The notes under the pieces are model-generated. The model did no database searches and was not told where the DNA came from. It worked only from the letters and a program-made list of their open reading frames with translations. From Cymbidium sinense (taxonomy: Eukaryota; Streptophyta; Magnoliopsida; Asparagales; Orchidaceae): a stretch of 64,000 nucleotides of DNA. Positions 35,052-48,500 of this stretch are shown one piece after another. The position numbers were made by a program, and so were the translations under genes. Location of the stretch: assembly GCA_021442155.1 (NCBI GenBank), contig CM038221.1, positions 26,627,906-26,691,905 on the forward strand, in the 5' to 3' direction. The first letter of the stretch is position 1. The number at the start of each line of letters is the position of its first letter.

Positions 35052-36499
35052 TCATTTTTTTTAGCAAAGTAAGCTTCATAACTCTCTGGATCTTTGAGAG
35101 CTTGTATCAAAGTTTCTCGGAGATCTTTTGACATCAAGAGAGCCTCATACACACTCAGTTGTGTAGGAATCTTTCTCAGATGTGATAGAATATTATAATC
35201 TATTGTTTCGCTTGATTTAAGCTTTGGTTTAGGATTTTTGGGAATGATATCTTCATTGAATTCAATTTGTTTGCATTTATCTTTATTTGCATTTCCCTTC
35301 TTTGATGAAGGTGGTAAGACTTTACCACTACTTAATTGAAGTTGAATAACTTTGTCTTGCTTAGATTCTTCTGAAGACGCAATTTCTTCAAATTCCCTTC
35401 TTATTTTGGAGGTTTGGCCAAAAGGGCTAGACTCATTTTTCAACTTCATACAATTCATGCGTGATGATATCGATGAGTCTAACTCTTCTCTATTATGAAA
35501 ATATAGATCTTCATCTGAACATTATCATCTTGTTGAGTCATTAAACAAAATTAAGATGTTAACTTCTCAGGCTCTTCTTACTTTCTTGATAAGAATTTTG
35601 ACGGTTTGGTCTAATCTGTCAGACAACCCTTGTCATTTTGGAGTAACTTATGCTGAAGAACATCTGATATCACATAAATGATTCGACATGTCTCTATTGG
35701 ACAAGATTCACCATTATCTTCTTCATTCGATTCATCAATGCGAAGTTTAGGCATAAAGTCTGCAAGCCTAAATGGTTGTCTTGCCGGTTGGTGATACTCT
35801 TCTAAATTGTTAATGATCTTTTGAGTTGTAGTTCTCTTCTTGATCTTCTTTTTCTTAGCTATCTTCTTTGATTTATGAGGCCTACGTTTAGTAGACTGCT
35901 CATCATGCTGTGACGAAGTAGCCTTATCAGAATGTAGCTGAGAAGCCCAAATACTTGGTTTAGGCATCTCTCTTAAGTCAAATATAGGTTCAAGTGATGA
36001 TTTCCACTTAACACTAGGGACATCTTTTAGTTGTTTCAGCATTTTATGGTCTTTTTGGAAACTATTATTTCTCATTCTTCAGTCTGAACTGATTTCTCCT
36101 TCTTTTTGTCTTTGATGGATGATACAGAAGAAGACGTAATCATTCTTGTAGACTCTCTTTTAGGGTTGACTAGAATAATGTCGGATAGTGTAAATTCACC
36201 TCGCCGATACTTCCTTTCTAGCTAATCCTTGAAGGCATAACAATCTTCAATAGGATGACTAATCATCCGGAGATAGAGACAGTAATTTGGATTACTGATT
36301 TGATCAGCTTCTTCAGGCCTTTTAATTTTTAGATTCAACCAACTTTGCTTCGAAATAATTTAGTTACACTGTCTCTTCTAAAGGAATAATCTTTGTTCAT
36401 CTTTTTCTTAAGAGATGGCTGTATTCGCTCATAATATCTTGTTGCTTGTTTTAGACGCTCCCCATAACTTGGAAAAGTCTGAGGTTTGTCATTGCCTCC
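35048..36499 (-). pseudogene. C-terminal gag / gag-protease linker of element A
   Basis: Minus-strand segments 35048-35458 and 35611-36075, Lys/Ser/Glu-rich (HKSKKIAKKKKIKKRT), continuing without a clear domain to 36499, where D1 begins. Bases 35838-36499 match 1-650 of A'. The gag core of the same gene resumes on the other side of D1 at 43491. Confidence 0.7.
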
Positions 36500-36899
36500 T
36501 GTTGACCTTATTTTTAGGATGACCTCTCAACCTCTTCATCTTAGACATAGGATTCCTCTTAGACTTTAAGAGTTCCTTAGTCTTAAGACACAATTAGTGA
36601 TTAGGTGGACACTTAACCTAGCCCTAGAGACTTAGAAGGGTTTAGCCATATGAATAGGTCATGCCTTAGGGGTGTTAGGAAAATTTGCCTACTTTTAGCT
36701 TGAATCATTCCTCACCTTCCTTCCTTCAAGTCAAACTCCAAATCAATCCTAATTGATTTTTCTCAAACTCCAATTCAATCTTATTTGATTTTCTCCAAAC
36801 TCTAATTAATATCACATGATTGAAATCCATGATTAAAACCCATGATTGAAATTCCAAGTTCAAAATCCTTCTTAAGTCCTTAATCCTTTTTTAGTTTAA

Positions 36900-37440
36900 A
36901 ATCATATTCAAATTCCCATATATAAATGAAATATAAATTCAATTTTATATTTTAATTCAAATCCAATTCAAATTTCTTAATCCTAAAATCAAATTTTCAA
37001 ATTCATTAAATTTTCTCACAACTCAATTATATTCTCATTTATATTCACATATAAAATGAAATATAAATTCAAATCAATGAAACTAAACCTAAAAGTCAAG
37101 TTCAAATCACAAATCTTTCCTAAGTCCTTTAATTTCCTCTTAAGGACTTAGCTCAAATCAACTTCAAATCACTTCAATTCCTTGAAATTTTCTTATAACC
37201 CATTTATATTCTCATTTATATTCACATATATAAATGAAGTATAAATTCAACCAACCAAAGCCAATTCCAAAAATCAAAATCAAACTCATTCAAAACCCAA
37301 CCTAAGCCTTTCAAGTCAAAATCTTGAACTTTGCCAAATCAATTTCAAATCAAGCCAAACCCTTGATTTTTCTTCATGACTCGATCAATCCTTCAATCAT
37401 GAATCCAAATATAAACACAAACTTCAATCACTTAACCAAA
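36900..37440. repeat. Divergent 130-180-bp tandem repeats in D1
   Basis: CATATATAAATGAAATATAAATTCAA-type cores near 36918, 37051 and 37224, with degenerate ends. They correspond to the more regular 180-bp array in D2 (51770-52680) with fewer copies. Confidence 0.65.
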
Positions 37441-37599
37441 ACTCAATTCAAAAATCAAGCCAAAATTAAACTCATGTTTACCCTTTGAACTTGAAATTGT
37501 CAAATAAATCAAAACCCATTTGACATCAAACCACGTGTAAATGGATTTATATTTCAATCATAAGTCCATATGTAAGTTCAATCAAACTCAAATCAAGCT

Positions 37600-38350
37600 T
37601 TGACCAAGCCATTTGACCTACTTAGGCTCACTTGACCCAAAGTGACCTATAGTACTCCTTATGAGCCAAATTCTAATCCTAACCAAATTGGTTCGAACTA
37701 AGCCCATCTATGCTCTCATCATGATCAACAATCATTAGGGGATGATCAATCAATCAAATTAGGTCAAACCAAGTCAAACCTAAGGGTTGACCAAGTCAAC
37801 ACTTAGCCAAAATGAAATCTAACATAGCCAAAATCCATCATAGGCCAAATTGATTGAAACCATTGCTCTAAATTCATTTATGAACAATGTTTGAACTTGA
37901 CCAAGTCAACATTTGAGCCTAACCCAGCCCAATTGGCCACTTGACTCAAGTTGACTCAACTTGACCTAAAAAGTCAAAATGTGTCAAAATTTGATCTAAG
38001 CCAAATTGATTGAAACAAATGGGTCAAGTTCATTCCAAATCACTTGTTGAACTTGACCAAAGCCTCATATAACCAACCAAACCTAAACCTACCCATGACC
38101 TAGCTCAAATAGGTCAAATGGGTCAAATTGGTCAACTTGACCCATTTGACCTAAATTAAGTCATATGAACCAAATTCAAACCTAAACTAAGTTGAATCAA
38201 ACCAAAGCCACCAATATATTTTAAATGGTCATATGAACTTAACCCAACCCTTGGTTTGACCCAATTTGACCAATTGGTCAACTTGACCCAAGTTGACTCA
38301 TTTTTACCTGAATGGGTCAACATGAGCCAAACCATACCAAATGAACCTCA
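37600..38350. repeat. TTGAC/GGTCAA-dense segment in D1
   Basis: Several dozen TTGACC, TTGACT and GGTCAA words in about 750 bp, on both strands, many joined as inverted pairs. TTGAC(C/T) is the core of the plant W-box bound by WRKY factors. It includes a perfect inverted repeat, GGTCAAATGGGTCAA at 38112-38126 and its complement at 38137-38151. The counterpart in D2 is about 50560-51680. Confidence 0.7.
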
Positions 38351-41300
38351 ATCCATGAAACTTTGCCAAACATATTTTTCCAACATACATATCCAAATTC
38401 AAAAATTAGCCAAATGACCATTTTACCACTAGGTCATAGGGTAAATTTTGGCCAATTCCACTTGGAATTTTGTCAAATCCTCTCCATACCCACTTGGAAC
38501 TCTCTTAGTGGATCAAATGATCACTGATGGACCTAGTGCACCCAATGTCCAAACCGACCATGTGCATGGAAATGGCCACATGGATTCCTTTCCATTCCCT
38601 TGTTTTTCACTTGGCCAGCTTCTCCACTTCTTCTCTGACCAAAACTGAACCATCCTCAATTGAAAACAGTCTAACAAACCATCTAAATCAGGGCAATTGG
38701 ATCAAAATGGCAAGCCCATGCTCGACCGTCCGATTGCCAAAGGGGGAGATATACTCCCCCTAATTCACTCTCATTCTAAGATTCCCTAATTCGGTTGAGT
38801 GTTAGGAAGCCAGAGGAGTCATTTTTTAGTGATCCCAAGCTCTCTCAAGCATTTTCCAATTCCCATTTCTCAGTTTTCATAAGGTGAAAACAAGGGAGCT
38901 CCATTGAGATTCCATTTTACTCCACACCTAAAATCAAGCCAATTCTCTTTGCACGCTCCCTCGGGACCCAAATCGAGCTTGCCCAAGCTCTCTTTCAAGT
39001 TCTTGAAGTAAAGGAGGAGTCACATAGACCAAAGCTGAGCTCAAGGAAAGGAAGAGTTGGCCTCTAGAAGCAACCACTCAACCTCAAGAACTCAAACTTT
39101 CAACAAAGCTTTGCCTCAACCAAGCGAAGCTTCTCCAAGGGAATCGAGCACAGGTGATCACCTCCGGCCAGGTTAGCCATTTTTTTGAGCTTAATTTCAA
39201 TGTGTGTTGGTCCTTTATGAAAGGAATTTTAATCCCATGAAATTTCAGCTGTTAGATGTGCTTGCCATTAGCTTTAGATGGTGTGGGCTAAATTTTTGCC
39301 CAATCCGAGCTCAATCGAGCTTAAATCTTACCCTAGAACATGGACGGCCTCCTTTGCTCATAGGGGATAACAGGGATGGATCTCTGGCCATCCATTCATA
39401 CATTTTGGATGGACGGCTGAGATTAAAACACATAGCGCTCATGGATTTACCCCTTTGATCCACAGCTTTAATCTCAGCCGCCCGAACCTTGATCGAACGG
39501 CTAAGGAGAAAGCGCGTAGCACCGCTGCCACGCGACGCTATGATGTGACGGGTTAAATACCCAATTCGACTGCGACGCGTGTAAAGTGCATGCCACATCA
39601 GTGGCATGTGTGGCGCTAGTGGGATTAATGATATAATTAGGGATTTAAATAATTCTAATTAATCACCTAAATTTATAAAATTCATATCTCAACATTGAAA
39701 AATAAAAAAAAATATGAAATAAATTGCATTGGAAAGATAATTGAACAAAGAATATTCTAAAATTAATTTTAATTGATTTTGAATAGTTCTCTTCTCTGAA
39801 TTTGGGTTTTATTGGGAATATTAATTTGTTAATTACTCTCTAATTAATCCACTGATTAATCCCAAATTTCTTGGATGTAATTAGAGGGATGACTTCTGTC
39901 TCTCCTAATTTTCTTGGTGGCTGAATTAGGGGAATTGTTAATTCATTCATTAATTATTCCCTTAATATAATTAAGCTTAATTAAGAGTAGAATTAGTGGT
40001 TTAACCCTCTGATTGAGGCAATAAGTTTTGATTAAGTGGATGTGAGATTTATAGAATTATTTTGGGATACTTTCCTTGAGATATTCCCTAAACCCCCTTT
40101 TTCTTGCTGAATCCATTCTTAATTAAGGGTTAATTCACTAATTTCTAATTAATTTTATAAAAATTCTAAAACCTTCCTGAACTTAATTAATCTATCTTAG
40201 GTAGATGCTTAGGTGTTCAAGAGCCTAATTACAATTAAGGAAATCAAAATTCAACTCATATGTGTGAGGGGTGTTTTGAAATGACTTAAATTAAACCCCT
40301 TAGCTTAATTAATCATTAATCATGAGCCAAATTACATTAGGCCCTTTTCTTCCTAGGTGCATTGCTGATTTAAATTCTTTGTGTGATTTTATGTCATCTC
40401 ATTAGCTCATAATTATTTGATTAACTATGCTAAGGTGGTGTAGGTAAGGGGTAATTAATATGTTTAATTCATACATTAACCTAATCAAAATATAAAATGA
40501 ATCTAATCATCTAAAAATTGAACAAAAATATCAAACACATATGGAAATGGGTTAGGAACAGCAAACTCATCTCACATTTTCCAGATTAAATCAAACTCAA
40601 AATCAAATAAAAATCACATTAAACAAACTTTGATTTGCTTTAAGCTTTTTTATTTCATAAGATTATCTTTAGGAATTAATTAAGGTGAATGTGTTTACAT
40701 GCTTTCATTACTTTAGTTCTTTCCCAACGTGCTAAATATGTGTGACGTATGATTTCATACATTCATGCTTTTCAAAAATCAAATTTAAAATGAAAATATT
40801 TCATTTATGTCAAATTGCATGTTTTGGCTAAAAGTAAGAATATGAGTGGCCATTATCACTAATAAATCCAAATTATTTTTTTAAATATATGAATCAATTA
40901 TCAAAACTGAAAGTGTTTTACTTATATCTTACTTATAAGCTTGTATGTGAGTAAAATATAAGGATGTTCTTAGTGTAGTTTTCCTTCTCTCTTTTGGTAT
41001 AGTTTTCAATAGGATTTGGCAAAGTGTATAGTTCATTTGAAAAGAACACAATACTTGCCTAATTTCATTTCCTATTCATTCATATGCTATGGCTTAAGCA
41101 GAACACCTACACTTACATATATAAATTACATAAAAAAATCTAAATAAAATAAATACAAACTTTTGCGTCTTTCTTTTCCATTCATCTTTTTATACACATG
41201 CTTGCATTTAAGAAAAGTGATATATTAGTCTGGATAACCCCGGGGTTGTGAGGCTTTGAGTAGCCCCAAGTAGGTCTTGTACCTTACACTCTAACAATAG

Positions 41301-43490
41301 CACCGTACTCACTTATGTGCATGTGAAAATTAGATAAGAAACCCCTTTTCTACTTAATGAAAACCATGCATCATAAGCATTTAAATTTTCTTAAGTAACT
41401 TACTTAGCATTCATCATAAAGTGTGCTAAATAGTCCCATTTTGTATGTATAGACATGCTTAAGATTCATTCATATGCATGTTATATATGCTGGGAAAGAA
41501 ATGAAGTAAAGTGTGTTTTGTGAATTTAACTCACTTTATTTAATCTTAAAATGTCTTTCTTTTTGAATAGGTTTGTTTAGAGTTCATCTAAACTTAGGAT
41601 TAATTAAAACACATTATAAAACATTCACTAAATAAAACTAAAATATGAATCCACTTTAGAAATTACTTAGGTTGGGGAAGGAAAGAAAAGTTCTCTTCTC
41701 TTTCCCTCTCTTTATAATTTAGTAATTAATTGTAGGATTCACTTGAACCCAATCAAAATATAAAATAAAATCAACTCAAAACAACTAAACCACTTAAATG
41801 AAAATCTCCTCTAAGTTGAACGCTCTTCACACTTAGAAAATTCTAACTTAAAGCCATAGCCTTAAATGCACACACATTAGGCTAAGTCACCACTTCTAGC
41901 TTTAGGTTAGGACGGTGCATGGTTTGATGTTTGCTTTTATTTTGTGATGTAATATTTTAGACTGGATATTAGGGTGCATGTGCATAGACTAAATGGTAGG
42001 GCAATCTTAGTCTAACCATTGTCTTCAGGGATTGTATGGACATATAATAAATAAAAATATAAATGTTTTTTTTGTTGTGCAGGTGCTTATACCCCTAAGC
42101 ATAATCCAATAGGCCAGGTGGACTTAGTCACCCATGTCTACGGTGTTAAGTCCAATATATATGCTTAGGATTTGTATGGTTTATTTTAGTTAATATCTAT
42201 TTTGCAGGTGTTAGTTAGATTTTCATTTTTCCCTTTTCATGTAATTTTTGTAATTAAGATTTTGGAATTATTATTATGGGGATTAGGATAAGCATTAGTT
42301 ATAAGGCCACGACTTATGTACTATGTGAAGCCTTTGGAGCATCCGCCTTCCAACCATTCAAAAGAAGGAACCAAAGAAGAAAGAAGAAAATAAGAAGAAA
42401 GAAGAAAAGAAGAATGAAGAAATGAAGCTTGAAGACCCCCATAACAACGAATTCCTTGCTTAATTGTACTTAATTCATCTGTAATCCGGGTTGTATAAGG
42501 GTAGAGCTCGGCTACCCAATTTATTTTTGAGTTTGTGCGGTGGTTCCCGACCATAAATGGCCTCTTATTCTTTTGCGTTAGCTTTATAAATTGATTGGTG
42601 ATTTGTTTAGCTTGTGCATTAAGGTGGCATCCTTTTTTTAGTTTCTTCCTTACTTGATGTATGGCCTGGATGACGATTAGGCTCTTAGGAAAAAATAAAA
42701 TCTTCTACCAAATTTAACAATTCAAAATTAAAATAAAGAACTCATAACCTCACATAAAGCTTAGGCTTAAAATCAAGATAAAAGAATTAGCAACCCCTTA
42801 GTTGGATGAGTTTTTTTTATAACATCATGCATAAATTCATCTTGCTTCACTCTTAATTGGAGGGCTTCCACCTTGCTGAGAAACTTGGCTTGACTGGAGA
42901 GCCATGGAAACACACCTCCTCCCTTCTCACTGATTTTGGCCAATAATCTTACTTCTCATGCATTAGGCATATGAATCATATTAGCCTGAGTCAAAATGAT
43001 TATCCAAAAATGAAAATAAAATGTAATATGAATTGCATTAGATTTAGGTCATTACTCATACCCGTACATGCTCTAGTATCTTAGGAAGTGAGTTTTAACA
43101 GTCGAGCTATCTTGCATAAAGCATATGACTTGCCTACATGAATTTTAAAATTGTAGGAGTTAGTTAGCGGCCACCCCCCAGGCGGTTGTAAGTCCAAGTA
43201 GTCGGGTGATTTTCCCTCTCTTGTGGAGGCAAACCAAATCCCCATTTTTTTCTTAGATTTAGGTTGTGCTTTTGGCCTTTGCAAAGTTCCCTAGATTTAG
43301 GTTCTGAGGTTATTTCTCCCCTTTGTGGGCAATGAGCATAAATCCTCACCTCTTAAGCATTTCCATAATCTTGTGTTGTGGAATCATAAGCCCTAAATTT
43401 CTAATGAAAAGTTCAACTCAAACAAATTAAATCAATTTCAAAAATGTAAAGCCCAATCATAGGATAGTTTAAGATGCTCGCTAGGTTTCC

Positions 43491-44705
43491 TCTTTAGCTA
43501 TAGGAAGCGACATGAATTTCATTTCTTCTTGAGTCTAAAGGTTTGTTTCTCTTTTCTTTATCTGTATAGGCTTTAGACTTAGGGTGATTCAACTTTTCAA
43601 ATTTAGCCACCCTATCGAGCAAGTCGTGGAATGTTGCAATTGACGCCATGCATAGAAATGGTGTCATTTTATCATTCATATTGCCCATTAGCAATTGGAT
43701 CGCATGTTTCTTCCACTTGTTGCTCACACTTCATACTTTGGTTATGCCAATGACTTATGAATTTTATCACTGACTCACCTTTCCTCCTTTTCAGCAAGGC
43801 AAGGTCAGCGATTGTGATTTTCTTAATTTCACTGGCGAACCTCTTCATAAATATAGTCTCTAATTCAGCAAAGGTTTTAACTGAATCATTCGACAATTCT
43901 GCATATCATTCGAAAGTAACTAAGGTTAGGCTACTAATGAACTGATGAAAAGCAGTGCATCATTCCCTCATGTGTTACCACAAGTAGCCTTTAATTGGGC
44001 TAGATATTGCTTTGGATTACCAAGCCCGATGAAAGTATTAAATTTCAGTACTGAGTAACATTTTGGATACGACACTTGATCATATTCAACTGGGTAAGGA
44101 TGACTCTTACTCACCAACTTTTCAACATGCTCTGAGGCTATGACTACCTTTATCTTTTCATTGATTATTATTTTAGCCGAAAGGTGTGTTATCTTTAGGT
44201 GTTTAGCCAAATTTTGGATTATCAATAAGAGGTAGTTGGTTAACTTCATTCCTCGCTTCATGTGTAGCATGCACTGTAGGAGCTTGAGGTATCAAAGTGA
44301 TTGGTGGTATAGAAGTTGTATTATTAGCTACCTATTGATTAGCAAATAAAATAGGTGCTGCACTTGATGTGATATTCTTCTACAACATCTCCATCATGAT
44401 ATTCATTTGTACCATCATATCGTTCATCTTGGTACCAGGTTGTGCAATCTTCTTATCTTTGACCTCCATTTGATGCTGCATTTCTCTTTGCTCAGTAGCT
44501 AGCACCACGGCATCAACAAGTACAGGTTCTTCTTCTTCCTCTATTCCTTGTTGTTGTTCTGCTCCTTGCTCATCCTCAGGAGAAGAACTTGACTGTCCTT
44601 CTCCTGTGCATTTGCAGGGGCAGCTATTAATAGAGATGAACGATGACGCTGATTATAAAAACATGTACCCGACTGATCATTTCCTGGTTCAACCATATAG
44701 ACAGC
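43491..44705 (-). pseudogene. gag: gag core of element A, between D1 and D2
   Basis: Minus-strand gag remnant, collinear with 765-1931 in A'. Segments 43672-43896 (FAELETIFMKRFAS, KITIADLALLKRRKGES, WHNQSMKCEQQ), 43494-43727 and 43968-44270 (LGNPKQYLAQLKATC) are in different frames. The D2 boundary at 44705/44706 was placed by comparing the TATAAAA...GATCATTTC...TTCA..ATATA stretch with 1905-1934 in A'. Confidence 0.8.
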
Positions 44706-45150
44706 TGTGGAGAAAAATTTTCATATAAAGTCGCCTTCAAATCTGTGGTGAAAGGATAGGCAAGACTATATAAAAATTCATCTTTTTAAGATATCACGTA
44801 GATCTGTAGATATATTTATTCAGGTGATCGAGTACGCCATCAAGAAATAGTGTATTATCTCGAAAGATAGAAGTTATTACCCTTTAATGGACCTAATCAC
44901 CTCGATAAGGATTCCTAAGGACGTTGGGTCTTCGAAGTGTACCAGAGATTCTCCCCTACTTTACATGAAAAAGTAAAGTAGTGTTTATTTTAAATCGGGT
45001 TCATTAAATTCCCTACAGGAGCAAGCCCCCATAGTTAATTACATCATAAGAAATAGGGATTCCTTAGGAAAACTCTCGATTAAGGCAAATGATCGTTGTC
45101 TCTAAAGATTTCAATAGGAAAGGACTATCAATCAATTGGTTTTTTTTAAG

Positions 45151-45158
45151 ATCAATTG
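45151..45158. other. Target-site duplication of the hAT MITE, left (ATCAATTG)
   Basis: Eight bases before TAGGGTGTCAA. The right copy at 45523-45530 is ATCAAATG (7 of 8 identical). Confidence 0.8.
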
Positions 45159-45522
45159 TAGGGTGTCAATCAGGGTTGAGTTCGAATTGACTGACAATAG
45201 GTTGACAAACCTAACCCGACTTCAACCCGATTGACCCGGCACGACCCAAATGATATATTTTTTAAGTTAAATCCGGGTTCGTGTGTAAAAAATTGGGTCA
45301 CTTTTGAGTTCACGGGTCAATTTTGAGTTAAATTCGAGTTGGCGGGTCAAAATCGAGTCAAATCAGAGTTGGTGGATCAACCTGAACCCGACCCAAAAAT
45401 CAAATGGGTCAACTTCTTCAATACGGACCCGACCCGAAATTTATTCGGGTCAACCCAAACTCAGATTTTTTGAGTCAGGTTCATGTCGAGTTGTCGTGTC
45501 GGGTCAATTTTTGACACCCCTA
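45159..45522. mobile_element. hAT-type MITE, 364 bp, inside D2
   Basis: Ends TAGGGTGTCAAT...TTGACACCCCTA, forming TIRs of the TAGGG(G)TGTCAA type typical of plant hAT MITEs, with an 8-bp target duplication differing at one base. The interior has many GGGTC/GACCCG words, which produce the open frame at 45304-45537, a shadow and not a gene. It is non-autonomous and lies in the part of D2 that D1 lacks. Confidence 0.88.
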
Positions 45523-48500
45523 ATCAAATGGGATTGATCAAAGAGAGATTTATTATTGAAGCTAAATGGGAACAAGTAGGAGATGCTCACGATGCTAGGA
45601 AACCTAGCGAACATCTCAAACTATCCTATAATTGGGCTTTATATTTTGAAATTGATTTAGTTTGTTTGAGTTGTATTTTTTTTAGAATGTTAAGGCTTAT
45701 AATTTCATAATACAAGGTTATGAAAATGCCTAAGAGGTGAGGATTTAAGCTTATGGACCACAAAAGGGAGAAGTAACCTTAGAACCTAAATCTAGGGAGC
45801 TTTGGCGAGGATCGAAAGCACAACCTAAATCTAAGATGAAAAGTGGGTAATTGGTTTGCCCCACAAGAGAGGACAAATCACATGACAGCTTCGACTTACA
45901 ATCGCCTGGGGGTGGCTACCAATTAACTCCTCTTATAGTTTTAAATTCATGTAGGCAAGTCTTTATGCTTATGCAAGATAGTTAGGCTATTTTTATTTAG
46001 AAAGAGACTAAGTCCTTAAACTTACTCCCTAAAGAGACTAGATCATGTAAAGGTATGTTTAAAATGACATAAATCTAATGCAATTCATATTTCATTTTAT
46101 TTTCATTTTGGTGGACAATCATTTTGACTCAGGCTAATATGATTTTTATGCCTAATGCATGAGAAATAAAGATTATGGGCCAAAATCAATGAGAAGGGAG
46201 GAGGTGTGTTTCCACTATGGCTTTCACATGTCAAGCCAAGTTTCTCTTGCAAAGGTGGAAGCTTCCAATCAAGAGTGAAACAAGATGCATTTGTGAATGA
46301 TATTACAAAAGAAATACTCATCCAGCTAATGGGTTGTTAATTCTTTTATCTTGATTTTAAACCTAAGCTTTAGGTGAAGTTATGAGTTATTTATTTTTAT
46401 TTTGAGTTGTTAAGTTGGGTAAAAGAATTAACAATGCCACTTAATGCACAAGCTAAATAAATTATCAATCAATTTATAAAGCTAAGCACAAAAAGAATAA
46501 AAGGTCGGTGGTTGCACCACCGCATACAAATCAAAAAAATATCAAGTTCTACCCTCATGCAATCCGGATTACAAATGATTTAATTTATAATTAAGTAAGG
46601 AATTCATTGTTATGAGGGTCTTCAAGCTTTATTTCTTCTTTCTTCTCTTCTTTTATTTTTTCTTCTTTGGTTCTTCCTTTTGGATGGTTGGAAGGTGGAT
46701 GCTCCAAGGCTTCACATGGTGCATAAGATAGGATCTTATGACCAATGTTTATCCTAATCCCCATAACAATCATTCCAAAATTCTAATTGTGCAAATTTAC
46801 ATAAAAAGGAAGAGGTAAATTTAACTAACACCAGTAAAATAAAGGTTAGCTAAAATAATCCACACAAATCCCAAGCATATATATTGGACTTATCACCCTA
46901 CACATGGGTGACTAAGTTCACCTGGCCAATGGATTATGCTTAGGGGTATAAAGCACCTGCAAGCAAAAGCATTTATATTTTTATTTATGATAGCGCCTCT
47001 TAAGCACAATCCCCTGCAGAAAAGAATCGTTAGGCTAAGAGTGTCCTACCATTCATTCTATGAGCATACACCCTAACATCTAGTCTAAAACATATATCAC
47101 AAAATAAAATAAAGCATCAAGCCATGCACTAATCTAATCTAAAGCTAGAAGTGGTGACTTAGGCTAATGTGTGTGCTTTGAAGGTTTGTGTGGTATGCTT
47201 AGCTATGGCTTTAAGTTAGGATTTTCTAAGTGTGAAAAACATGTTCAACTTAGAGGAGGGTTTCATTTAAGTTGTTTAGAAGTTTTGGATTGATTTTATT
47301 TTATGTTTTCATTTGGTTTAAGAGGATCCTAGAATTAATTACTAAGTTATGAAGAGAGGAAAAGAGAAAAGAACTTCTCTTGCCTTCTCTAACCTAAGTA
47401 ATTTCTAAAGTAGATTCACATTTTTATTTTATTTAGGTGAATGTTTTGATTAAATCTTTTAATTAATCCTAAGTTTAGATGAACTCTAAACAAACTTATT
47501 CAAAAAGAAAGACATTTTAAGATTAAATAAAATGAATCAAAATTCACATAACACATTACTTCATTTCTTTATCAATATGTATAAAATGCATATGAATGAA
47601 TCCTAAGCATATCTATACATACAAATGAGAGTATTTAACACACTTTATGATGCATGCTAAGTAATCCATTTAGGAAAATTTGAAAGTTTAATGTGCATGA
47701 TTTTCTTAAGTAGAAAAGGGTTTCTTTATCTAAATTTTCACATACACACATGAAAGTAAGAAAGACATAAGTGAGTACAGCCCCATTGTTAACCAGAGGT
47801 GTAAGGTATAAAACCTACTTATGGCTACTTAAAGCCTCGCAACCTCGAGGTTGTCCAGACTAATATACCACTTTCCTTAAATACAGATATATGTATAAAA
47901 GATATGAAATGGAAAAGAAGAATGCAAAAATTGTTTAATGGATTCATTTTTGTTTATGCAATTTATGTATGCAAATATAGGCAACCCTTTTTAGGTGATA
48001 GCATAGGGATGAATAGGGTATGGAATTAAGTAAGTGTTGGGTTCTTTCAAATAAACCCTACATCTTATCAACTCTTATTCAAAACTATGCTAACATAAGA
48101 AAGAAAGGAAGCCTATACAAAGCATACCTTTATAATATTCAACATGCAAACTCATAACTAAAGTATAAGTAGCACACTTTCAAACTTGGTGTTTGATTTA
48201 TATGTTTTGGAAATAATTTGAATTTAGTAGTGATAATAACCACTCATATTTCTACCTTAGCCAACACATGCAAATTTGACATAAAGTAAATAATTTTATT
48301 TTTAAATTTGAATTTGAAAAATATGAATGCATGAAATCGCATGGCATACAAATTTAACATATTGGAAAAAGATTTAAAGTAATGAAAGCATATAAACAAG
48401 CTCACTTTACATAAATCCTAAAGACATTCTTATAGAATAAAAAAGTTTAACATAAATCAAAGTGAATTCAAAGTGATTTTTGTTTGGTTTGAAGTTTGAT

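Larger units (their letters stand above)
36500..43490 (+). mobile_element. D1: large non-coding Tat-like LTR, 3'-truncated, inserted in gag of A
   Basis: 6991 bp without coding capacity, starting TGTTGACCTTATTTTTAGG. It is the inverted partner of D2 (complement of 45597-53012). Anchors in D1 and D2: 36500/53012, 38112-38151/50965-51004, 38742-38760/50356-50373, 42321/46700, 43490/45597. Identity is about 80-85% by eye. It stops abruptly at CTAGGTTTCCT, where D2 has about 890 further bases, so its 3' end is lost. About 110 bp of host gag (A' 652-760) is missing at its site. Short open frames (38448-38763, 39204-39607, 42321-42554, 43081-43349) are chance. Confidence 0.75.

Noticed and set aside
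45304..45710. Open frames of 77 and 75 codons
   Set aside because: They are inside or across the end of the hAT MITE (GGGTCAA-rich) and are not coding.
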